In this document: piece by piece, positions 1-5,995 of the stretch
Layout: each line of letters opens with the position of its first letter
Numbering within the stretch: the first letter of the stretch is position 1
Origin: Bacteroidota bacterium
GTDB lineage: Bacteria > Bacteroidota > Rhodothermia > Rhodothermales > JAAAOL01
DNA length: 6,054 nt
Assembly (NCBI GenBank): GCA_009908885.1
Contig: JAAAOL010000143.1
Coordinates: 1 to 6,054 of the forward strand
Reading direction: 5' to 3'
Position numbers and translations under genes: made by a program
The notes under the pieces: generated by a model
What the model was told of the DNA's origin: nothing
Database searches by the model: none
The model's input: only the letters and a program-made list of their open reading frames with translations

Positions 1-690
1 CGGGGCAGAGTGGGTCGGTCTGCCGACGAAATCCGCGTGGTGCAGAATGGCTTCGATCCGGAAGATGTGGCGGCGGTCACGGCTGCGCCGCCTGCCGATC
101 GGTTCATGCTGACGCACGTCGGTTCTCTCTATGCGTCGCGCAATCCGGTCGGGCTGTGGCGTGCTTTGTCCCGGCTGCGCGGGCAAGGAGCGATTCCCCG
201 GTTGCGCCTCCGTCTCGTCGGGTCGGTAGCGCCGAGCGTGCATGAGGCTCTCGCGCATCATGGGCTGACGGGCATCACCACCCACGTCCCGTACGTGCCC
301 CACGAGGACGCCGTCGCGGCGATGCAGCGCGCGCATCTGCTGCTGCTCTCGATCGAGGCCTTCCGGTACGATGACGGCATGATTACGGGTAAGCTGTACG
401 AATACCTCGCGTCGGGCCGCCCGGTGCTCGGACTCGGTCCCCCGTCGGGAGATGCCGCCGATCTCCTCCAGCGCACCGGCGGTGGGCAGATATGGGCCCG
501 CGACGACGTGGATGCCATCGCCGCCGACGTGCTGGAGCACTACGCCGCCTGGGAGGCCGGGACGCCCCGAGCGGGCGCGCCTGCGGATGCGTTGACCCCA
601 CTGACGCGGCAGGCGCAAACCGGCATCCTGGCCGAGGTGCTGGACGATGCCGCAGCGATGCAGACGGTCCGAAGCGGGGGAGGTGCGTGA
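1..690 (+). CDS. Glycosyltransferase, GT4/GT-B type, C-terminal part (5' end outside window)
   Basis: This is the C-terminal nucleotide-sugar-binding half of a GT-B glycosyltransferase that transfers a sugar from a nucleotide donor, presumably to a growing surface glycan at the cytoplasmic face of the membrane. The frame is open to base 1, so the GTG at 10 is very unlikely to be the real start; about half of a normal 380-420 aa enzyme is missing. Counting from that GTG, VVQNGFDP (10-17) is the usual linker into the second Rossmann domain, LTHVGSLY (34-41) opens that domain, and GKLYEYLASGRPVLG (127-141) is the donor-binding loop. E131 corresponds to the second Glu of the E-x7-E motif; the first position is not Glu, as is common in this K-x-x-E-Y subgroup. 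The stop codon overlaps the start of the epimerase gene. Donor and acceptor cannot be read from the sequence. Confidence 0.88.
   Translation, partial: RGRVGRSADEIRVVQNGFDPEDVAAVTAAPPADRFMLTHVGSLYASRNPVGLWRALSRLRGQGAIPRLRLRLVGSVAPSVHEALAHHGLTGITTHVPYVPHEDAVAAMQRAHLLLLSIEAFRYDDGMITGKLYEYLASGRPVLGLGPPSGDAADLLQRTGGGQIWARDDVDAIAADVLEHYAAWEAGTPRAGAPADALTPLTRQAQTGILAEVLDDAAAMQTVRSGGGA
676..684 (+). promoter_or_regulatory. Shine-Dalgarno sequence of the epimerase gene
   Basis: GGGGGAGGT lies inside the last codons of the upstream glycosyltransferase, with its GGAGG core six bases before the ATG at 690. It fixes that ATG as the start, which also coincides with the first residue of the conserved Rossmann strand of the epimerase. 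Confidence 0.75.
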
Positions 691-1769
691 TGCGTATCTG
701 TACCGTCGTCGGAGCGCGGCCCCAGTTCATCAAGGCCGCCGTGGTCAGCGCCGCCCTGCGGGAAGCGGGGTGTGCCGAGACGCTGGTGCATACCGGCCAG
801 CACTACGACGCCGGGATGAGCGCAGTCTTTTTCGAGGAACTGTCGATCCCGGCGCCTGCCGTCAATCTGGGCGTCGGCTCCGGGACCCATGCGCAGCAGA
901 CCGGCGCAACGATGACGCGGCTGGAAGCGTTCGTCGACGAGGAGGGACCGTTCGACTGGATGCTGGTCTATGGCGACACGAACAGCACGCTCGCCGCGAC
1001 GCTGGTGGCGGCCAAGCTTCCGGTGCCGCTGGCCCACGTCGAGGCCGGGCTGCGCTCCTTCAACCGTGCCATGCCCGAGGAAGTCAACCGCATCGTGACC
1101 GACCGCCTGGCGACGCATTGCTACTGCCCGAGCCCGGCGGCTATCGACAATCTCGCCGAGGAAGGCATCACCGACGGCGTCTTTTTCACCGGCGACGTCA
1201 TGTATGATGCCCTGCTCCGCTACCAGCCGGTCGCCCGCAAGCGCTATCCTGTCGACAACATCGTGCCGTATGGGGCGGGAGAATACGTGCTCATGACGCT
1301 GCATCGCGCCGAGAACGTCGACCACCCGGACCGGCTCCAGCACATGATGGACAATCTGGAGGTAGTGCCGTGGCCCATCGTCTGGCCGCAGCACCCGCGA
1401 GCGAAGGCACGCCTGGACGCTTTCGACGTCGCCGTGCCGGAACGCGTGCACGTCATCGAACCGGTGAGTTATCTGGAGATGCTGTCCCTGCTGGACGGCG
1501 CGCGTCTGGTGCTGACCGATTCCGGCGGCGTGCAGAAGGAAGCCTACTGGTCGCGCTGCCCCTGCATCACCCTCCGCTCCGAAACCGAGTGGGTCGAGAC
1601 CGTCAAGGCCGGATGGAATACGGTCGTCGGGGCCGATCGGGAGAAGCTCGTGCAGGCCTTGGAGCACGTTCCGGAGACACCGCCCCAGCCGCACTACGGT
1701 GACGGAGACGCCGCCGCCACCATCGCCGCGCTGCTGAGGCGCGGGCCAACCTCGTCCTCGTCCACCTGA
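690..1769 (+). CDS. Non-hydrolysing UDP-GlcNAc 2-epimerase family protein (WecB/WbpI superfamily)
   Basis: A 359 aa cytoplasmic enzyme of normal family length. The family inverts C2 of a UDP-HexNAc sugar, classically UDP-GlcNAc to UDP-ManNAc, for surface-glycan synthesis. Visible motifs: VGARPQFIKAA (7-17), HTGQHYD (34-40), YGDTNST (94-100, with D96), HVEAGLRS (116-123, with E118), PEEVNR (129-134, with E131), LHRAEN (204-209, with H205), QHPR (234-237) and TDSGGVQKEA (276-285). The catalytic Asp, Glu and His set known from WecB is therefore intact. The loop at 299-303 reads TEWVE where classical WecB has TERPE; this and the C-terminal YGDGDAAATIAALL resemble WbpI/WlbD enzymes that act on UDP-2,3-diacetamido-2,3-dideoxyglucuronate. 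Family assignment is sure; substrate is not. The start overlaps the previous stop (TGATG) and has a good Shine-Dalgarno; the stop overlaps the next start the same way. The last nine residues (RGPTSSSST) look like a disordered tail. Confidence 0.95.
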   Translation: MRICTVVGARPQFIKAAVVSAALREAGCAETLVHTGQHYDAGMSAVFFEELSIPAPAVNLGVGSGTHAQQTGATMTRLEAFVDEEGPFDWMLVYGDTNSTLAATLVAAKLPVPLAHVEAGLRSFNRAMPEEVNRIVTDRLATHCYCPSPAAIDNLAEEGITDGVFFTGDVMYDALLRYQPVARKRYPVDNIVPYGAGEYVLMTLHRAENVDHPDRLQHMMDNLEVVPWPIVWPQHPRAKARLDAFDVAVPERVHVIEPVSYLEMLSLLDGARLVLTDSGGVQKEAYWSRCPCITLRSETEWVETVKAGWNTVVGADREKLVQALEHVPETPPQPHYGDGDAAATIAALLRRGPTSSSST

Positions 1770-2821
1770 TGCCGACCGATATGCGCGTGCTGGCCTGGCC
1801 GCTGGAGAGCCGCCTCGGCAATCCGTACACCCGGCTGCTGTACGGGCCGATGCGGCAACGGGGCGTCACCGTGGACGAGTTCATCCCCCGCCGCGTGTTG
1901 ACGGGCGACTACGACGTGTGGCACATGCACTGGCCCGACGGCGGCTTCAACACAGCGCCCCCATCGACGGCCTGGATCAAGGCGTTCGGGCTGGTAGGGC
2001 TCGTCGAGACGGCCCGGATGCGCGGCATCCGGCTGGTGTGGACGGTGCACAACCTGGGCGCCCATGAGACCCGGTATCCGACGCTGGAACGGGCCTTCTG
2101 GGCCTACTTGACGCGTCGCCTCGATGGATGGGTCAGCCTGAGCGAGGCCGGACGCGCCGTCGCGGAGAAAACCTTTCCGGCCTTGCGCGCCCGCCCATCG
2201 GTCGTGATTCCCCACGGTCATTACCGCGACGTGTACCCGGATGCGGTCACCCGCGAGGAGGCGCGATCGTGGCTCGGCATCGACCACGACCGACCGCTGA
2301 TCGCTCACGTCGGCGCACTACGTCCGTATAAAAACGTCCCGCATCTCATCCACACCGCTCGGCAACTCGACCGCAAGGTGCACCTCGTCGTGGCCGGGCG
2401 TCCCCAGACGGACGGTCTGGCCCGAGAGCTTCGGGAAGCGGCGGGGAACGACCCGCGCATCCGGTTGGATCTGCGGTTCATTCCGACGGACGAGGTGCAG
2501 TATTATCTGCGGGCCGCGGATCTCGCAGTGCTCCCGTACACCGATATTCTCAATTCCGGCAGTGCCCTGCTGGCGCTCTCGTTCGACTGTCCCGTGCTGC
2601 TGCCCCATCGGGGCGCGATGGGCGAGCTTCAGGCGCAGGTCGGGGACACCTGGGTGCGAACGTACGAGGGGCCGCTGACGCCCGCCGCCCTGCAAGCGGC
2701 ACTCGACTGGGCGCGGCTGAAGGAGCGCTCATCCCGTGCACCGCTGGACGATCTGAGTTGGGAGGCGCTGTCCCGGCGGACGCTGGCGTTCTACCGACGG
2801 GTCTGCGGCCCAACCGACTGA
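1769..2821 (+). CDS. GT4-like (GT-B fold) glycosyltransferase
   Basis: A 350 aa glycosyltransferase with both Rossmann domains, predicted cytosolic or peripherally membrane-bound. The N-terminal acceptor domain shows YDVWHMHWPDG (48-58) and WTVHNLGAHE (91-100). The linker is IPHGHYRDVYP (147-157), and the donor domain begins with HVGALRPYKN (180-189). These HWP, TVHN and HGHY motifs mark a recognisable subgroup of GT4-like enzymes from polysaccharide loci. The usual E-x7-E loop is replaced by DILNSGSALLAL (259-270): aligned on the following P275, the two glutamate positions are I260 and L268, so donor phosphate binding must differ from standard GT4 enzymes. The ATG overlaps the epimerase stop (TGATG) and has no Shine-Dalgarno of its own, so translation is probably coupled. 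An in-frame ATG four codons later (1781) is an alternative start. Sugar donor and acceptor are unknown. Confidence 0.88.
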   Translation: MPTDMRVLAWPLESRLGNPYTRLLYGPMRQRGVTVDEFIPRRVLTGDYDVWHMHWPDGGFNTAPPSTAWIKAFGLVGLVETARMRGIRLVWTVHNLGAHETRYPTLERAFWAYLTRRLDGWVSLSEAGRAVAEKTFPALRARPSVVIPHGHYRDVYPDAVTREEARSWLGIDHDRPLIAHVGALRPYKNVPHLIHTARQLDRKVHLVVAGRPQTDGLARELREAAGNDPRIRLDLRFIPTDEVQYYLRAADLAVLPYTDILNSGSALLALSFDCPVLLPHRGAMGELQAQVGDTWVRTYEGPLTPAALQAALDWARLKERSSRAPLDDLSWEALSRRTLAFYRRVCGPTD

Positions 2822-2867
2822 GCGAGCCGATGCCGGGCAGGCGTGCCACGTTGATCGAAGCCGCACC
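2822..2867. other. Convergent intergenic spacer
   Basis: Only 46 bases separate the stop of the + strand glycosyltransferase from the stop of the - strand sulfotransferase. The one hairpin visible (GGCA 2836-2839 pairing with TGCC 2844-2847) is four base pairs with no T-run on either strand, so no intrinsic terminator can be called although transcription must end near here from both sides. Confidence 0.6.
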
Positions 2868-3794
2868 TCAGCCCTCGGCGTCTCCCAACGTACGCAACAA
2901 TGGCCCGGCCTCCTCGTCGATGAGGCGGCGTTCGTCCGGGTCGAGAGCGGACTGCCAGCGTCCGATGGACCGGGTGTGGCCGTCGGCGAGGGCTGAGAGA
3001 AGCTGTTCGCGTGTGTCCGGGCGATGTAGGTCCAGGAAGTCGAGCACCCGGCCCACCTCAGCGTCGGGCGTGCGCATCAGGGTTTCGTAGCGCACCTCCA
3101 GGTAGGCGTCGGGGACGCGCGCCGCGGCTGCACGGGCCGCTTCGACGTGGCGGCGCCAGTCCCAGATGCAGCGGTGCAGGTCCGTCGTCTCTTCATATTC
3201 GTCCGTCCGGTCCCGCTCGATCCAGAAGCGCGGATAGGGGCCGTACGGGTAGCCCCCCGGTTCATATTGGTCGCCTCCTGCGGACTCGGCGCGCACCCAC
3301 TGTTGGTTGCGGCGGGAGAGGGCCGCATCTCGACCATCGCGGATGATGTGGAGGAAGCGGGCGCCCTCGAAGGTGTCGGCCAGGAAGGGCATGATGAAGC
3401 AGTTGCGCGGCGTCTTCTCCACGAAGCGCAGGTCCGGATCGCCCCCGAGGCGCATCAGCCAGGCATAGGTCGTCCGGTAGAGGCGCTGGGCGGCAGGCCG
3501 GGACCAGCGCTCCTCGTACACGTAGCGCGCGGCGGCCTTCGTCAGGATCGGCTCGAAATGGTAGGAGAGGTCCGGCAGCTGCGCCAGGCAGTCGCCGAGG
3601 AAGGTCGTACCGGACCGCGGTGCGCCGACGAGGAAGATCGGTCGGTCGAGGTTCGGGGCGAGGAAGGCGCGCAGCCGTTTCGCGGTCCACGGACGCGAGG
3701 AGGGGAGGTAGAAGCGGCGGCTGATGATCGCCGTCTCCAGTACCCAGCGCCACAGGTTATACCAGCGGATCTCTTTCGTGGGCGGGCGGGCCAT
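2868..3794 (-). CDS. PAPS-dependent sulfotransferase family protein
   Basis: A 308 aa protein of the P-loop-like sulfotransferase family, which transfers sulfate from 3'-phosphoadenosine-5'-phosphosulfate to a hydroxyl or amine of a carbohydrate, lipid or small molecule. FLVGAPRSGTTFL (54-66) is the 5'-phosphosulfate loop. EKTPRN (126-131) and FLHIIRDGRDAALS (147-160, with R152 and S160) form the 3'-phosphate site, and VRYETLMRTPD (234-244 region) is the conserved later strand and helix. IGRW (277-280) sits in the C-terminal region where the family often has a W-containing motif. No signal peptide or clear membrane span is visible. The frame is open 54 codons upstream to 3956, but that extension is low-quality sequence overlapping the divergent gene; MARPPTKEIRW, leading directly into WYNLWRW, is the likelier start, without a Shine-Dalgarno. 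It converges on the glycan operon; its acceptor is unknown and a role in sulfating that glycan is inference. Confidence 0.88.
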   Translation of the reverse strand: MARPPTKEIRWYNLWRWVLETAIISRRFYLPSSRPWTAKRLRAFLAPNLDRPIFLVGAPRSGTTFLGDCLAQLPDLSYHFEPILTKAAARYVYEERWSRPAAQRLYRTTYAWLMRLGGDPDLRFVEKTPRNCFIMPFLADTFEGARFLHIIRDGRDAALSRRNQQWVRAESAGGDQYEPGGYPYGPYPRFWIERDRTDEYEETTDLHRCIWDWRRHVEAARAAAARVPDAYLEVRYETLMRTPDAEVGRVLDFLDLHRPDTREQLLSALADGHTRSIGRWQSALDPDERRLIDEEAGPLLRTLGDAEG

Positions 3795-3949
3795 GCAGGG
3801 AGCGTAGTCGAAGAAGCAGGGGAGGCGGGTCCAAGATAACGCCGACGCGGCAGATGGTTCGGCGCCGAGAGAACCGGGCGGCAGGTCCAGCCGTGAAAAG
3901 AGCCACCCCGACCTCAAAGGCCTCCCTGTACGCCGTGGAACTGCCCAAC
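3795..3949. promoter_or_regulatory. Divergent intergenic region with nested inverted repeat
   Basis: This 155-base spacer separates the starts of the sulfotransferase (-) and the YbbR-domain gene (+), so it should hold promoters for both. The clearest structure is GGTTC (3856-3860), ten bases, then GAACC (3871-3875), enclosing a perfect 10-base palindrome TCGGCGCCGA (3859-3868). On the - strand TATCTTGG (3838 to 3831) differs by one base from the Bacteroidota -7 consensus TAnnTTTG and lies 36 bases before the sulfotransferase start, but no matching upstream TTTG/TTG box accompanies it. No convincing sigma-70-type promoter is visible for the + strand gene. Confidence 0.4.
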
Positions 3950-4945
3950 ATGCCATCGGATGATGCGTCCTTCCTGGACCGCATGCGCGAACGCTTTCTG
4001 CGGGACCCGACGGACAGTCACAGCGACGAGCCCGAGCAGAAGTGGATCGCCATCACGGTCTGCATCCTGATCGCTCTGCTGCTCTGGTTCACCCTCACGA
4101 TGCAGGAATCCTACACGGCCTCGTTCGATCTTCCGACCCGTATCGTCAACCTCCCGGCGGACACAGCCCTCACGGAGCTCCCGCCGAGGCGCGTGCGGGT
4201 GCAGGTCAGTGGCGAGGGGTTTCAGCTGCTCCAGTTGCGCTACAACCCGACGCCCGTCCCCATCAACGCTGCGGTCGACCAGGTGGACCTGGAGGCCATC
4301 GGCACGCAGTTGCCCAAGGGGCTCGAACTCCAAAATGTGAGTCCCCGTCAGTTCGATCTTCGGAAAGAGCCCCGGATTACGCGGCAGATTCCCATCCGGC
4401 TGGACAGCCGCATCGTGACGCCCGAGACGTACGATTTGATGGCTCCGCCCCAGCTCTCGCCCGACAGCGTGGTCGTATCGGGAGCCCGCTCGATCGTGGA
4501 GCGCCTGAGCACGTGGCCGACGGAGCCGCTCACGGTCCAGTCCTTGCGCGACTCGCTCGTGACCCGCGTGGCGCTCAAAGACACCCTCGACGGGCTCGTG
4601 CAACTCGTCAGCACGTCCTCGACGCGCGTGACGACCGTGTCGCGTCCCTTTACCGAAGGCAGCCGCGAGATCGACGTGGAAGTGACCGGTGTGCCCACCA
4701 CCCAGCGGGTCGTTCGCCTCGATCCGTCTACCGTGAAGGTCCGCTACCGGGTGCCGCTCGCGCAGTACGAAGCGGCGCAGCAGGCCCCAGACTTCTTCGC
4801 GACGGTTGCCTACGAGGAGATCCGAGCCGACACTACAGGCCGGATCCGCCCGGAGGTCCACTTGCCCAACGATCTGACCCTGCGTGACGTGGCGGTCATC
4901 CCGCCCGTGTTGGGCTATTTCGAGGTGCTGGTGGACGAACAGTAG
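3950..4945 (+). CDS. YbbR-like domain protein, single-pass membrane anchored
   Basis: A 331 aa protein with a short charged cytoplasmic N-terminus (about 1-31), one membrane span (about 32-50, ITVCILIALLLWFTLTM) and a large extracytoplasmic region. The span followed by beta-rich repeats is the architecture of YbbR/CdaR proteins. Repeats can be seen at about 55-137 (FDLPTRIVNLP, then RVRVQVSGEGFQLLQL), about 146-232 (IPIRLDS, then PDSVVVSGARSIVERL), and a more degenerate third at about 240-329. In Firmicutes, CdaR binds and modulates the diadenylate cyclase CdaA; in other phyla the role is little known, and no cyclase gene is in this window, so that function should not be assumed. The start is uncertain: the frame also opens at ATG 3854 (32 more residues, rich in Arg and Ala, overlapping the palindrome) and at GTG 3935. 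None has a good Shine-Dalgarno; 3950 gives the most natural N-terminus. Confidence 0.85.
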   Translation: MPSDDASFLDRMRERFLRDPTDSHSDEPEQKWIAITVCILIALLLWFTLTMQESYTASFDLPTRIVNLPADTALTELPPRRVRVQVSGEGFQLLQLRYNPTPVPINAAVDQVDLEAIGTQLPKGLELQNVSPRQFDLRKEPRITRQIPIRLDSRIVTPETYDLMAPPQLSPDSVVVSGARSIVERLSTWPTEPLTVQSLRDSLVTRVALKDTLDGLVQLVSTSSTRVTTVSRPFTEGSREIDVEVTGVPTTQRVVRLDPSTVKVRYRVPLAQYEAAQQAPDFFATVAYEEIRADTTGRIRPEVHLPNDLTLRDVAVIPPVLGYFEVLVDEQ

Positions 4946-5043
4946 TCGGCCTCGCCGCCCTCCACCGCGGGGAAACGTGCGTCACAGGCACGAGTACATG
5001 TCCGCCCCGCCGCTTTCGCCCCACCGCCACCTCCGATGCCTTC
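4946..5043 (+). other. C-rich intergenic leader before the permease gene
   Basis: These 98 bases contain no gene. CGTGC (4976-4980) and GCACG (4988-4992) could form a five-base-pair hairpin with a seven-base loop, without a T-run, so it is not a terminator. Bases 5001-5043 hold 25 C and only 7 G, a composition resembling Rho-utilisation regions or an unstructured leader. No Shine-Dalgarno precedes the ATG at 5044. Confidence 0.45.
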
Positions 5044-5979
5044 ATGCTCGACCTTGCGCTGGCCGTATGCTGCAGCCTGGCCATCGGCATGATTTTCAAG
5101 GTCGCCGGTCAGCGCAATTTCGACCGGATCGCGCTGTTGACGACGAACTACCTGGCCGCCGTGGTCCTGGCATCGGTGCTGCTGGCGGCGGGTGTGGAGG
5201 AGACGGCGGGCGGGCTGACGGCGAGCCGCGAGTTGCTGGCCCTCGGCGTGACGACGGGCGCGCTCTTCATCGCCGGGTTTTTCATCTACGCCCTCGCCAC
5301 GCAGGTCGCCGGCATGTCGCTCGCCGTCGGCGTCATGCGGGTGTCGGTCGTCATCCCGTTTCTGGCGTCCTGGGTCATCTGGAACGAAGTGCCGACGCCC
5401 GCGCAGGGCCTCGGGCTGGTGCTGGCGGGGGTTGCGTTTTTTATGATCGCCCGGCGGGATGCGGCGGCGGTGCAGGAAGCGCCGGACGTGGCGGACCTAG
5501 GGACTCCTTCTGATGTGAATGCGACGGCTGCGCATAGTGCTTCCTCGGGCGTCCGCGTGTTCGCCGTGCTGGGACTCTTGTTTTGCGCGGGGGGCATCGT
5601 GGATGTCTTTATGAAAACCTTCGACGAACACTTCGCCGCGACGAACAGCCGGGCCCTCTTTTTGCTCATGGTGTTTGGCGTAGCCTTCCTGATCGGCTTC
5701 GGCATCGTGCTCTGGCGGGGACTCCTGCGCGGGCAGTGGCCGGAACGAGCCACACTGGCCTGGGGCGTGCTGCTGGGCGTGACCAACTACGGCTCCGTCG
5801 AGTTCATCCTGCGGGCCATCCGGCAGCTGTCGGGGCCGTTCGTGTTTCCGGCCAACAACATCGCGCTCGTCATCGGGGCGGCCCTGCTGGGTGTCTTTTT
5901 CTGGCAGGAGCGGCTGACGCTGCTCAACTGGGGAGGATTGGGTCTCGCTGCCGTCGCCCTCGTATTGCTCAATCTGTGA
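5044..5979 (+). CDS. EamA/DMT-family 10-TM transporter
   Basis: A 311 aa integral inner-membrane protein built as two EamA repeats of five helices each. Hydrophobic spans lie at about 2-21, 30-50, 64-84, 91-112 and 119-136, then 170-189, 204-224, 236-250, 265-285 and 292-311. Length and helix count match the drug/metabolite transporter superfamily, whose members export or import amino acids, nucleosides, sugars or other small metabolites. The second half of each repeat carries family-like stretches: SLAVGVMRVSVVIPFLASW (92-110) and SGPFVFPANNIALVIGAALL (263-282), with FWQERLTLLNWGG after it. The two halves are joined by a polar linker of about 33 residues (137-169), longer than usual and presumably cytoplasmic. 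The substrate cannot be inferred. The ATG is the only reasonable start and has no Shine-Dalgarno; the following gene begins 16 bases after the stop, so the two are probably cotranscribed. Confidence 0.9.
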   Translation: MLDLALAVCCSLAIGMIFKVAGQRNFDRIALLTTNYLAAVVLASVLLAAGVEETAGGLTASRELLALGVTTGALFIAGFFIYALATQVAGMSLAVGVMRVSVVIPFLASWVIWNEVPTPAQGLGLVLAGVAFFMIARRDAAAVQEAPDVADLGTPSDVNATAAHSASSGVRVFAVLGLLFCAGGIVDVFMKTFDEHFAATNSRALFLLMVFGVAFLIGFGIVLWRGLLRGQWPERATLAWGVLLGVTNYGSVEFILRAIRQLSGPFVFPANNIALVIGAALLGVFFWQERLTLLNWGGLGLAAVALVLLNL

Positions 5980-5982
5980 GGC

Positions 5983-5989
5983 AGGGAGG
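5983..5989 (+). promoter_or_regulatory. Shine-Dalgarno sequence of the last gene
   Basis: AGGGAGG lies six bases before the ATG at 5996 in the 16-base gap after the permease stop. It is the strongest free-standing ribosome binding site in the window and supports the start of the truncated gene. Confidence 0.75.
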
Positions 5990-5995
5990 TGCTGC

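Noticed and set aside
540..1694. Long - strand open frame (384 codons) opposite the epimerase gene
   Set aside because: Rich in Arg, His, Gly and Asp with no recognisable domain; it mirrors the codon bias of the epimerase, whose motifs are unambiguous. Typical antisense shadow in GC-rich DNA.
2836..2847. Hairpin between the convergent genes as a bidirectional terminator
   Set aside because: Four-base-pair stem and no T-run on either strand.
3147..3839. + strand open frame (230 codons) opposite the sulfotransferase
   Set aside because: No domain or membrane pattern, and the sulfotransferase motifs on the - strand explain the region.
3796..3928. Inverted pair CAGGGAG (3796-3802) and CTCCCTG (3922-3928)
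   Set aside because: Seven bases separated by about 120 bases in GC-rich DNA is expected by chance, and no other sign of a mobile element is present.
3795..3956. N-terminal extension of the sulfotransferase to a start at 3956
   Set aside because: The extra 54 residues are low quality, would overlap the divergent YbbR start, and the conserved part begins after the internal Met at 3794.
3914..4861. - strand open frame (315 codons) opposite the YbbR gene
   Set aside because: Composition dominated by Arg, Gly, Asp and His without family motifs; the + strand frame has a clear membrane span and YbbR repeats.
4976..4992. Hairpin after the YbbR gene as a terminator
   Set aside because: Only five base pairs, seven-base loop, and no following T-run.
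4998..5513. Possible short upstream reading frame starting at ATG 4998 and running into the permease gene
   Set aside because: It overlaps the permease in another frame and encodes Arg/Gly/Ala-rich sequence without any domain; the permease frame has ten clear membrane spans.
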